Shown here piece by piece: positions 1 to 7,383 of a stretch of DNA of 14,141 bases. The notes under the pieces are model-generated. The model was given only the letters and a program-made list of their open reading frames with translations, did no database searches and had not been told where the DNA came from. Origin of the DNA: Nitrospinota bacterium (GTDB lineage Bacteria; Nitrospinota; Nitrospinia; Nitrospinales; VA-1); contig PCCT01000023.1 in the NCBI GenBank assembly GCA_002731985.1, forward strand, positions 3,219 to 17,359, in the 5' to 3' direction. Each line of letters begins with the position of its first letter. The stretch's first letter is position 1. The translations under genes were made by a program, and so were the position numbers.

Positions 1-57
1 ACGAAATGAATATAAATAGACTATCTTAAGCAACAAACATTTTATGGGATTTAATGT

Positions 58-80
58 AACCGATTGCAAGGTAATCGGTT
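58..80. repeat. Perfect inverted repeat, 8-bp arms
   Basis: AACCGATT (58-65) and AATCGGTT (73-80) are exact reverse complements around a 7-nt loop. No T-tract follows on the plus strand, so it does not look like an intrinsic terminator. It lies about 110 bp upstream of the proposed parC promoter, so it could be a regulator binding site or an RNA hairpin at the end of an upstream transcript. The pairing is seen directly; the function is unknown. Confidence 0.5.
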
Positions 81-190
81 CGTATAAGATGGCTGTCTGC
101 AAAAAAAGTTCTAAACTGTGCTAACCAGGGCTATCTATGGGGACCCTAAACACACCGAAAGGAAGGTTTCCTGTTAGTTATTGATTTTAC

Positions 191-219
191 TTGCCTTAAA
201 ATCCTGTATATTGTATAAG
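191..219 (+). promoter_or_regulatory. Sigma70-like promoter for parC-parE
   Basis: TTGCCT (191-196) and TATAAG (214-219) are separated by exactly 17 nt, matching the sigma70 -35/-10 layout. Initiation would fall near 226 and leave a leader of about 180 nt. A second possibility is the extended -10 element TGCGATACT (268-276) with TTGCCT at 246-251, but its 19-nt spacing is less good. Both are predictions from sequence only. Confidence 0.4.
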
Positions 220-406
220 TTCAAAAAGGCAGTACCATATATGGATTGCCTGTGTTATATACAGATTTGCGATACTATCGAGACTATTCACTAACTTATT
301 GTTATTTATACGACTTTAGAAAACTCATTGATCCAAGGAGAGAAGCACCACCTTCCAGATTATAATTTTCAATTTCCACACATCACCCCCACTAAATCAC
401 TAGACT

Positions 407-2704
407 ATGAGCAACGAGAAAGAATCTGACCTGCAACTGGAGCTGGAAAACCGGTTTTTGACATACGCTTTGTCCACTATTGTTTCCAGATCCCTTCCAG
501 ATGTTCGTGACGGACTGAAACCAATCCATCGCCGCATTCTTTATGCGATGGATAGTATCGGACTCAATGCCGCCGCCAAGCCCGTGAAGTCGGCGAAGAT
601 CATCGGTGAAGTTCTTGGTAAGTACCACCCCCATGGTGACGCCTCCACCTATGAGTCGATGGTGCGAATGGCGCAGGATTTTTCCATGAGGTATCCCCTG
701 GTAGATGGCAAAGGAAACTTTGGTTCCATCGACGGAGATTCCCCTGCCGCGTACAGGTATACAGAAGGCAAGTTAACGCCTATCACAACATATATCTTCA
801 ACGACCTTAAAAAGGAAACGGTAGAATTTCAGGCCAACTACGACAACACGATTAAGGAACCGATGGTCCTGCCCTCCCGTGTGCCGAATTTGCTGATCAA
901 TGGGTCCTCCGGCATCGCCGTGGGTATGGCCTGCTCATTCCCCAGCCATAACCTGAGCGAGGTGATGGGTGCTTTGACCGCTCTGATAAAAGATCAGGAT
1001 GCTACTGTTGCCCAGTTGATGAAGCACATCAAGGGCCCAGACTTTCCAGGCGGCGGAATCATCCTGAACTCCAAAACGGAAATCCGAAAGGCTTACGAGC
1101 AAGGTTCCGGCGCCGTCAAGATACGCGCCGAATGGAAACTCGAACAGCTTCCGCGCGGAAAAGAACAGGTCATCATTTACGCGATCCCTTACGGAGTGAA
1201 CAAAGCCCGTTTGATCGAGAAGATCGCGGAAATCATAATCGGTAAAAAGCTTCCCCCGCTCATGGATGTCCGTGATGAAAGTGACGAGAAAATGCGGATC
1301 GTGCTTGAAGTCAAAACTGGTACCGATACCGAAAAGGTCATGACCTATCTTCTCCGCCACACGGACCTTGAAAATAATTTCCAACTGAACTTCAACTGTC
1401 TCAAGCCCAATGGCGAACCAGAGCGACTGTCTCTTAAAGAAATCTGCCGCTATTTTCTCGACTTCCGTAAGGAAGTGGTTACCCGCAGGCTTAAATACGA
1501 ACTTGCGCTCCTGATCAAACGTCTGCATATCCTGGATGGATTTGTGGCCATATTCACCGAACTTGATAAAGCTCTGAAATTGATTCGCTCCTCCAAGTCG
1601 AAACAGGAAGCGCACGACAAGTTGAAAAAAGCCTTCAAGCTGGATGACGAACAGGTTTCAGCAATTCTGGAAATCCCTCTTTATCGACTGGTTTCAATGG
1701 AAGTCGAAAAGATCATCGCCGAGCAAATGGAGAAGATGAAAGAGAAAAAGCAAATTAAGGCCACTTTAAAGTCAGATAAAAAAATATGGCTGATAGTTCA
1801 AAACGAACTCAAAGAAATCGATGAAAAGTTTGGCGACAAACGACGTACCAAAATCAAAACCATCGAACTGGTCGAATACAATGCCGAAGATTTCATAGAA
1901 CATGAAGACGCTTATCTCGTTATCAGCAAAAACGGCTGGTTAAGGAAGTTTAAGAGCTTAACAGATCCAAGTACTCTAAAATACAAGGAAAACGACAACC
2001 TTCTGGCGACCGCCAAGGCGAATACACGTGAGTTGGTGGCGTTCTTTACTTCACGCGGAATGGTCTACGTTCATAAGGTATACAACCTGTCTTATACCCG
2101 CGCAGGATTTGGCGAACCCATTCAAAATTTTTTCAAATTTGCTGACGGAGAAAAGGTTATTTCAATGCTCTCTCTCGACCCGGCTGAACTCGCTACCATC
2201 GCTGGCAAAACTCATCCAGAAAAAAAATCATCCAGTAAATCGAACCGACAGACACGACTTGGTTTCGCCGGTGAAACAGAGGGTCAACTCGAAGGTATTG
2301 CTATAGGCAGTTCAGGTTACGGTTTTCGCTTCCCCATAACCAACCTCACAGAAACCACCAAGGCGGGACGAAAATTGATGACCCAGAAAGGGGATAACCG
2401 AATGATAGGATTCTCCCTGGTTACTGGAGACCACCTGTTCATGGCATCGGCTAACGGTAAGGGCATCGTGATTCCAATGAATCAGGTAACGGTGTTGACC
2501 GGTGCCGGCATGGGGTCACGCATGATGAAGCTGGTTGAAAGCACACTGGCCGGATTCAAAGTCACCCCTAAAAAGGGTAAAGCGACGCTAGTCTTCGATG
2601 ATGGAAAGAAAAAGGAGATTAACCTCAAAGACGTCCGCCTCTGCAACCGGGGAGGTCAAGGAGTCATCGTATCCAGACGAAAAATAATTGTCGCAATCGA
2701 ATAA
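407..2704 (+). CDS. parC: DNA topoisomerase IV subunit A (ParC), GyrA/ParC family
   Basis: This is the DNA-cleaving subunit of a type IIA topoisomerase, which with ParE decatenates and relaxes chromosomes in the cytoplasm. At 765 aa it is close to E. coli ParC. The N-terminal winged-helix signature [17 protein letters not shown] lies at 29-45, the catalytic tyrosine is Tyr118 in RYTE, and the intercalating isoleucine motif GIAVGM lies at 169-174. The quinolone-determining loop [10 protein letters not shown] (74-83) carries Ala79 where E. coli ParC has Ser80; the acidic Glu83 is kept. The C-terminal beta-pinwheel (about 495-765) has no recognisable GyrA box, which favours topoisomerase IV over gyrase. 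The ATG is fixed by an in-frame TAG at 401-403 and no Shine-Dalgarno sequence precedes it. parE follows after 12 nt. A gyrase-like second pair remains possible. Confidence 0.9.
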   Translation: MSNEKESDLQLELENRFLTYALSTIVSRSLPDVRDGLKPIHRRILYAMDSIGLNAAAKPVKSAKIIGEVLGKYHPHGDASTYESMVRMAQDFSMRYPLVDGKGNFGSIDGDSPAAYRYTEGKLTPITTYIFNDLKKETVEFQANYDNTIKEPMVLPSRVPNLLINGSSGIAVGMACSFPSHNLSEVMGALTALIKDQDATVAQLMKHIKGPDFPGGGIILNSKTEIRKAYEQGSGAVKIRAEWKLEQLPRGKEQVIIYAIPYGVNKARLIEKIAEIIIGKKLPPLMDVRDESDEKMRIVLEVKTGTDTEKVMTYLLRHTDLENNFQLNFNCLKPNGEPERLSLKEICRYFLDFRKEVVTRRLKYELALLIKRLHILDGFVAIFTELDKALKLIRSSKSKQEAHDKLKKAFKLDDEQVSAILEIPLYRLVSMEVEKIIAEQMEKMKEKKQIKATLKSDKKIWLIVQNELKEIDEKFGDKRRTKIKTIELVEYNAEDFIEHEDAYLVISKNGWLRKFKSLTDPSTLKYKENDNLLATAKANTRELVAFFTSRGMVYVHKVYNLSYTRAGFGEPIQNFFKFADGEKVISMLSLDPAELATIAGKTHPEKKSSSKSNRQTRLGFAGETEGQLEGIAIGSSGYGFRFPITNLTETTKAGRKLMTQKGDNRMIGFSLVTGDHLFMASANGKGIVIPMNQVTVLTGAGMGSRMMKLVESTLAGFKVTPKKGKATLVFDDGKKKEINLKDVRLCNRGGQGVIVSRRKIIVAIE

Positions 2705-2716
2705 CACAGGAGCACA

Positions 2717-4606
2717 ATGGGTACCTACAGCGCAAAAGACATACAAGTCCTTGAAGGACTGGAGCCGGTTCGACGACGTCCCGGAATGTATATCGGTTCC
2801 ACCACATCCACCGGACTGCATCATCTGGTTTGGGAAATCCTGGATAACTGTGTGGATGAAGCCCTAAACGGTCATTGCGACACCATTGATGTCCGGCTGG
2901 AAAAAGATGGCGGAATCACCATAAAAGATAACGGGCGCGGGATTCCCATCGACATATTTGGCAAAACTAAAAAGAGCGCGATGGAGGTTCTATTCACTAC
3001 CCTGCATTCCGGTGGCAAATTCAGTAGCGATAATTACAAAGTTTCAGGCGGACTCCACGGAGTCGGCATGGCTGTCGTTTGTGCTTTGAGTGAGACATTG
3101 ACAGCGGTTTCCCGACGGGACGGATTTGAATGGTCCCAGTCCTATGCTCAAGGCAAAGCCACGAGCAAACTTAAAAAAGGAAAAGCCGTTCGCATTTATG
3201 GCACCACTATTTATTTCAAACCAGACCCAAAAATCTTCCCCAAGCCAGATCTCAACATAAAATCAATTCTCGAACAGGCCGAATCAAAAGCATTTCTTAA
3301 TAAAGGATTGAAGATCACGGTTAGTGGGAAGGGTGAAAAACAGGAATTTCAGTATCCAAATGGTATTCAGGACTATATTGGGAAAATCATAGGCAAGCGC
3401 CCTGCCCTGACAGACACGGCATTCTATGTAGAAAAGGACGATCATAAATTGAGGCTTGAGACTGCCTTTCAATGGACCTTAGGGACCGAAACAATCATCC
3501 ACTCCTATGCCAATTCGATCAAAACAGTGGATGGAGGAAGCCATGAAACCGGCTTTCGCAATGGTATAACCAAAGCACTTCGTGCATACATAGACAGACG
3601 AAGCCTATTGCCCAAGGGAATCACCAATATTACAGGTGACGATGTTCGAGAAGGCCTCATCGCCATTATTAACGTTTATCTACAGGGAGAGGTCGAGTTT
3701 CAAGGTCAAACAAAAGGTCGCCTGAATTCTGACATCACGTCGCAAGTGGAGTCCGTTGTCAAACACTCACTGGAGCATTATCTGCTTGAGAACCAGACGA
3801 TGGGAGACCGAATTGCGAATCGCGTCATCCTTTCCGCCCAGGCAAGAATTGCCAGCCGACAGGCTAAAGAAGCCGTTCAGCGCAAAACAAATATTTCCCA
3901 TCGCCTCAACCTGCCCGGCAAACTGTCCGATTGCGCTACAACGGACAAAAACAAGGCTGAGCTGTTCATATGCGAAGGCGATTCAGCAGGCGGTTCCAGC
4001 AAGCAGGCACGTGACCGAAAAACCCAGGCCATTCTTCCCATCCGCGGAAAAATTTTAAACGTAGAAACCGCAACGATGGCCAAGATTCTCGCCAATACAG
4101 AAATCCAGAATATCATTTCCGCAGCAGGTACCGGAATATCCCCAAAATTTAACTACAGCAAATTGCGGTACGGAAAAATAATCATCATGACAGACGCCGA
4201 TGTTGACGGAGCCCATATCTGTACTCTGCTTTTGACTTTTTTTTACCGTTGCCTGCCAGAACTTATCACCAGCGGACACCTATACATAGCCCAGCCCCCG
4301 TTATACAGAATCGATTCCGGGAAAAAGATGTTTTATGCTCTTGATGAGGAAGAAAAAGACCGCATCATAAAAGATCTGGGCGATCGCAAATATGAAATAG
4401 GACGATTTAAAGGCCTTGGCGAGATGCCCGCCGCCGACCTGAAAAAGACAACTATGGCCGTTGAGAGCCGTTCACTTATCAGGGTAACGATTAGTGATTG
4501 TGAAAATACTGAGAAAACTTTTGTTCAACTCATGGGGAAAGATGCTGAGTTCCGTTTTAACTTCATAAAGGAACGCGCTGAGTTTGTTCATGATCTGGAC
4601 ATTTGA
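2717..4606 (+). CDS. parE: DNA topoisomerase IV subunit B (ParE), GyrB/ParE family ATPase
   Basis: This is the ATPase subunit that drives strand passage with ParC. Its 629 aa match E. coli ParE and lack the long E. coli GyrB insertion. The GHKL ATPase domain shows Glu40 (catalytic base, WEILDN), DNGRGIP at 71-77 and GGLHGVG at 111-117. The transducer has QTK at 331-333, with Lys333 the likely ATP-contact lysine. The TOPRIM domain shows EGDSAGGSSKQARDR (420-434) with Glu420, and DADVD (493-497) with the metal-binding aspartates. The C-terminal motif GRFKGLGEM lies at 562-570. An AGGAG at 2708-2712 precedes the ATG. Some motifs, such as TGDDVREGL at 306-314, are GyrB-like, so ParE rather than GyrB is inferred from length and from its partner. 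The order parC then parE is the reverse of the common one. Confidence 0.9.
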   Translation: MGTYSAKDIQVLEGLEPVRRRPGMYIGSTTSTGLHHLVWEILDNCVDEALNGHCDTIDVRLEKDGGITIKDNGRGIPIDIFGKTKKSAMEVLFTTLHSGGKFSSDNYKVSGGLHGVGMAVVCALSETLTAVSRRDGFEWSQSYAQGKATSKLKKGKAVRIYGTTIYFKPDPKIFPKPDLNIKSILEQAESKAFLNKGLKITVSGKGEKQEFQYPNGIQDYIGKIIGKRPALTDTAFYVEKDDHKLRLETAFQWTLGTETIIHSYANSIKTVDGGSHETGFRNGITKALRAYIDRRSLLPKGITNITGDDVREGLIAIINVYLQGEVEFQGQTKGRLNSDITSQVESVVKHSLEHYLLENQTMGDRIANRVILSAQARIASRQAKEAVQRKTNISHRLNLPGKLSDCATTDKNKAELFICEGDSAGGSSKQARDRKTQAILPIRGKILNVETATMAKILANTEIQNIISAAGTGISPKFNYSKLRYGKIIIMTDADVDGAHICTLLLTFFYRCLPELITSGHLYIAQPPLYRIDSGKKMFYALDEEEKDRIIKDLGDRKYEIGRFKGLGEMPAADLKKTTMAVESRSLIRVTISDCENTEKTFVQLMGKDAEFRFNFIKERAEFVHDLDI

Positions 4607-4970
4607 TCCGATTTTATCAGCAGTGGCACACCTTCCTATCTAGCCCTCCCAGCAGTCCCAATAGCGCAGTCGTAGCTACGCCGAAAACATCAATGTCAAC
4701 ACTTAAAACTCGCCCTCGGCCCCAATGCTTTTAAAGAATTTATTCCAGTAATTCCCGGATACGAGGCTCAGAAATCCCTTACTCACACCAAAGAAGGAAC
4801 CGCTCAGGAATCTAGTTCTCAGTCCAGGCTGTCTAAAGAGCTATCGGAAAGTTTTAAAACATTTGAGAGGAAACAACAGGCTGTTAAGGAAGAAGTAACT
4901 ATTATAATTGAGGTGGTACGATGATTAGAAAACTTGTGGCAAGACATAATGAAGAAGAACAGGAAATGCT
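4607..4970. other. Intergenic region between convergent parE and scpA
   Basis: There is no intact gene here. It contains a 10-bp palindrome CGTAGCTACG (4671-4680), the start-less remnant ORF and the start of the 34-aa ORF. I see no convincing stem plus T-tract terminator for parE or scpA. Confidence 0.5.
4676..4924 (+). pseudogene. Remnant ORF without start codon (unknown family)
   Basis: A plus-strand frame is open from after a TAG (4673-4675) to TGA at 4922-4924 and reads like protein, with a C-terminal half rich in K, E and Q that looks helical (about RLSKELSESFKTFERKQQ). It has no in-frame ATG. An ATG at 4693 gives MSTLK and then joins this frame only if one A of the AAAA run (4705-4708) is removed, which suggests a one-base frameshift. 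Its stop overlaps the ATG of the next small ORF as ATGA, a typical operon junction. I do not recognise the family. It is either a decayed gene or chance coding; the overlap and the strong ribosome site after it favour decay. Confidence 0.3.
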
Positions 4971-5025
4971 TTACTCCGAGGAATCAACATTTCCAGACAG
5001 GTTTTCATCTTCCCCTGAAGCGTAA
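4921..5025 (+). CDS. Small ORF, 34 aa, possibly truncated; unknown function
   Basis: The ATG at 4921 overlaps the stop of the preceding remnant (ATGA) and is preceded by GAGGTG at 4910-4915, 5 nt away, one of the best ribosome binding sites in the window. The product starts MIRKLVARHNEEEQEML and ends at TAA 5025. Its last 18 or so codons run antisense over the 3' end of scpA, so the native downstream part has probably been lost or replaced. No family is recognised. The charged N-terminus and coupled layout recall the second gene of a small two-gene operon, but no function can be assigned. Confidence 0.28.
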   Translation: MIRKLVARHNEEEQEMLYSEESTFPDRFSSSPEA

Positions 5026-5774
5026 AACTCCTTTAATATCTCTTCCTGTGCCGCGCGATCTACCGCCGCGTACAGGCGGATGGTTTCGAACTCCTTCGCC
5101 TGCTGGCTACGAATCAACTGCATCCGCATGCATTCCAATATAGCCAGAAAGGTGACGATCACTTCCTGCCTTGTGTTGAGGACTGTGAACAGTGAAGTAA
5201 AGGTGACGCTCTCCGAAGCATTCAAAATTTCCAGAATATAGTCAATGCGATCAGAAACTGAAAGGGTTGTAACTTTGATCTCATAATCTTTTACAAACGA
5301 CTTTTCTTTTAATACTTTTTGAAAGGCCGTCAGCAGATCAAAGACATTAGCCTCTACCAGTATTTCCTGTTCAGTATCGTCGATTTCAACCTCACCGACA
5401 CGGGTAAACAGTTGTTGCTGGTCGTATTCCTTTTGCCTCAATTCAAAGGCCGCATCTTTATAACGCTGATATTCCAGCAGGCGCCGCATTAGCTCTGCAC
5501 GTGGATCTTCACCTGCGGCCGCCAAGGCATCCTCTTCTGTTTCCTGCGTTGGCAAAAGCGTTTTTGATTTTATCTTAGTTAGTTCTGCGGCCATGATCAG
5601 GTACTCGCCGACCATTTCCAGATTCAACTCACTCAACAGATCAAGGTATTGCAAATACTGTCGAGTGATCTCGGCAACGCGAATATCATAGATATCCATC
5701 TTCTGCTCTTTAATAAGATGGAGTAAAAGGTCCAGCGGACCTTCAAAAATATCAAGATCACATTGATAATTCAT
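4971..5774 (-). CDS. scpA: Segregation and condensation protein A (kleisin ScpA)
   Basis: ScpA is the kleisin that bridges the SMC ATPase heads and, with ScpB, forms the bacterial condensin that organises newly replicated origins. At 267 aa it has normal length. The diagnostic N-terminal signature FEGPLDLLLHLI is at 10-21, followed by the helices that bind the SMC neck (about 22-75, ending near EYLIMAAELTKIKSKTLLP). The middle is acidic and probably flexible. The C-terminal winged helix (about 195-250, VTFTSLF onward) contacts the SMC head. No scpB or smc lies in the window, although scpB often sits next to scpA. Translation starts at ATG 5774; the nearest Shine-Dalgarno-like AGGAAG is 12 nt upstream, which is far. 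It is convergent with parE. Confidence 0.92.
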   Translation of the reverse strand: MNYQCDLDIFEGPLDLLLHLIKEQKMDIYDIRVAEITRQYLQYLDLLSELNLEMVGEYLIMAAELTKIKSKTLLPTQETEEDALAAAGEDPRAELMRRLLEYQRYKDAAFELRQKEYDQQQLFTRVGEVEIDDTEQEILVEANVFDLLTAFQKVLKEKSFVKDYEIKVTTLSVSDRIDYILEILNASESVTFTSLFTVLNTRQEVIVTFLAILECMRMQLIRSQQAKEFETIRLYAAVDRAAQEEILKEFYASGEDENLSGNVDSSE

Positions 5775-5828
5775 ATAATCAAATCGCTTCCTAAATAAAA
5801 CAGGTCTCTCAAGCTACGTTAAAAGGGG

Positions 5829-5857
5829 AATTTACCACTAAAATGTGGAATGAACAA
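5829..5857 (-). promoter_or_regulatory. Possible promoter for scpA
   Basis: On the minus strand TTGTTC (5857-5852) and TAAATT (5834-5829) are spaced 17 nt apart, upstream of scpA in its 126-nt gap from rsmE. A perfect 10-bp palindrome AGGATATCCT lies just upstream at 5868-5877. This suggests scpA can be transcribed independently of rsmE. The -10 match is only moderate. Confidence 0.3.
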
Positions 5858-5900
5858 CACAACAGATAGGATATCCTGGCTCCGCAAGGCAAACGGACAA

Positions 5901-6641
5901 TCACAGATCGCCCCAAAGGTGTTGCAAGATAGAGAGAACTGCCAACGGAGCCGTATCCGTCCTTAATAAGCGCGGCCCCAGAGAAACGGACTGGAATCCG
6001 TATTCCATAGCGCTCTCAATTTCATCAGCGGCAAACCCGCCTTCCGGCCCGATAAGGACAGCCGCGGAATTTATGGATTTTTTTTGCGATAAATCTCCGA
6101 TGCGTATAGATAGCTCCTCTTCCCAGAAAATAAGCCTCAGGTCTGCCTCCCGATTGGCAGAACAAAACTCCTTAACCGACATGGCTTTGGAGCCCACTTC
6201 AGGAACCCAGGCTCGTCCGCACTGTTTTGACGCCTCCCTTGCAATACGTTGCCACCGTCCAACTTTTTTCGCGGTATCTTCTTTAGATAGTTTTGAAACG
6301 CAACGTCTGGCGCTGACGGGAATAACATACCCAACGCCCAACTCTACGGCTCGGCGCACGACCCCATCGAACCCAGTCCCCTTAACCATTCCCTGTCCCA
6401 GACTAATCGTCAAGGGTGATTCACAGTCGTCAACATCTTCTTTGGATTCCACACGACTCTCTATTTTGTCGCGACCCACGCGCGTGAGAATCACGGTATA
6501 ACAATTGCCACGTCCGTCAAGTACCTGCACCCGATCCCCACTTTTAAGACGTAACACAGTGCGAATGTGAGGCACATCGCTCCCACGCAAAACAACATTA
6601 TCATCTGTAATATTTTCAGGTGCAGTAAAAAAACGATGCAT
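5901..6641 (-). CDS. rsmE: 16S rRNA (uracil-1498-N3)-methyltransferase RsmE
   Basis: RsmE transfers a methyl group from S-adenosylmethionine to N3 of U1498 in helix 44 of 16S rRNA within the 30S subunit. The N-terminal PUA-like domain occupies about 1-72 (MHRFFTAP, then VLRLKSGDRVQVLDGRG at 29-45). The SPOUT trefoil-knot domain carries IGPEGG (197-202) and LGPRLLRTDTA (221-231), which form the cofactor-binding knot. RIAREASKQCGR (132-143) is the usual dimer/RNA-binding segment. The start at 6641 (MHRFF) matches family N-termini and gives 246 aa. The frame is open for 27 more codons upstream, but those overlap the HAD gene and do not resemble the family. The gap to the HAD stop is 10 nt, so the two are probably co-transcribed. 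Confidence 0.92.
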   Translation of the reverse strand: MHRFFTAPENITDDNVVLRGSDVPHIRTVLRLKSGDRVQVLDGRGNCYTVILTRVGRDKIESRVESKEDVDDCESPLTISLGQGMVKGTGFDGVVRRAVELGVGYVIPVSARRCVSKLSKEDTAKKVGRWQRIAREASKQCGRAWVPEVGSKAMSVKEFCSANREADLRLIFWEEELSIRIGDLSQKKSINSAAVLIGPEGGFAADEIESAMEYGFQSVSLGPRLLRTDTAPLAVLSILQHLWGDL

Positions 6642-6651
6642 TGTAAATTTA

Positions 6652-7383
6652 TTAAACCTTGAGAGGTTCGACCTGAAGGAGCTCGGACAAACTGGAGATC
6701 TGATAGTCGGGAACAATACCATCGGTCAAATTGGATCCTTTACGGTTCAGCCAGGCAGCGGATATTCCAACTCCCTGTGGACCAGCCACATCCATCTCCA
6801 AATTATCGCCAACAAAGAGAATATCACCTGCATTCATCTGCAACCTTGCAATCGCCGCATTAAATATGGATGGGTGGGGCTTACGGTACGGTGTGCTGGA
6901 TGAGTAAAGCGAGAACTCAAAATACTGATCCAAACCGGTTCGATGTCGTTCTGCATCTTTTATGAACTCTGGATTGGTCGTATTTGATATAACTCCCATC
7001 CGCATTCCTGCGTCACGCATTGTTTTTAGCGTTTCAACCGCATCAGGATAAACTGTTCTGACGCCATGAATCACTTCATAGTACACGGTTAATATTTCCT
7101 TCCACGAAGTGCGGTCTTCTATTCTAATTCCATATTGAAAAAACAGGTGACGCAGAACCGTTTCGAAACATGCTTCCCGGTGGGTCTGGCGCGAGTCATT
7201 TATCAGACCATAAAAGAGTTCCTGATAGGCACCGAACAACACATCAAATTCAGGCAGTTCGATTTCTTTCTCTCGCAAAAATTCTGTCAGCCTCACAAAC
7301 GCCGCCCGATCATCTTCATGAACGAGATCAACCAGAGTATAAGCCCAGTCGAACAGTACAGCTTTATATGGAAAACGCATCAT
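6652..7383 (-). CDS. HAD-superfamily hydrolase (subfamily IA-like) with altered motif I
   Basis: This is a 243-aa Rossmann-fold HAD protein, probably a small-molecule phosphatase. Motif I is FDWAYTLVD (11-19): the nucleophile Asp12 is present, but the usual second aspartate two residues on is Ala14. Motif II is VISNTTN (131-137) with Ser133, motif III lysine is Lys168 in YRKPHPSIF, and motif IV is VGDNLEMD (191-198) with Asp193 and Asp198. A helical C1 cap lies at about 18-100. Phosphonoacetaldehyde hydrolases also have DWA in motif I, but I do not see their Schiff-base-lysine cap signature, so that activity is not claimed. The start ATG (MM) has no Shine-Dalgarno sequence. It runs directly into rsmE. 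The substrate is unknown. Confidence 0.8.
   Translation of the reverse strand: MMRFPYKAVLFDWAYTLVDLVHEDDRAAFVRLTEFLREKEIELPEFDVLFGAYQELFYGLINDSRQTHREACFETVLRHLFFQYGIRIEDRTSWKEILTVYYEVIHGVRTVYPDAVETLKTMRDAGMRMGVISNTTNPEFIKDAERHRTGLDQYFEFSLYSSSTPYRKPHPSIFNAAIARLQMNAGDILFVGDNLEMDVAGPQGVGISAAWLNRKGSNLTDGIVPDYQISSLSELLQVEPLKV

Larger units (their letters stand above)
1..406. other. Non-coding leader upstream of parC
   Basis: No open reading frame of useful length is visible here on either strand. The stretch is AT-rich. It holds a perfect 8-bp inverted repeat (58-80), a weak 5-bp hairpin (AGGAA-GGT-TTCCT, 160-172), a sigma70-like promoter (191-219) and an orphan Shine-Dalgarno-like AAGGAG at 335-340 that no start codon follows within useful distance. 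The end of any preceding gene lies outside the window. Confidence 0.6.

Noticed and set aside
935..1615. 226-codon ORF antisense to parC
   Set aside because: It lies wholly inside the conserved parC coding region on the opposite strand, has no domain or ribosome site, and is explained by parC codon bias.
6642..6722. 27-codon N-terminal extension of rsmE
   Set aside because: It overlaps the end of the HAD gene and does not resemble RsmE N-termini; MHRFF at 6641 matches the family.
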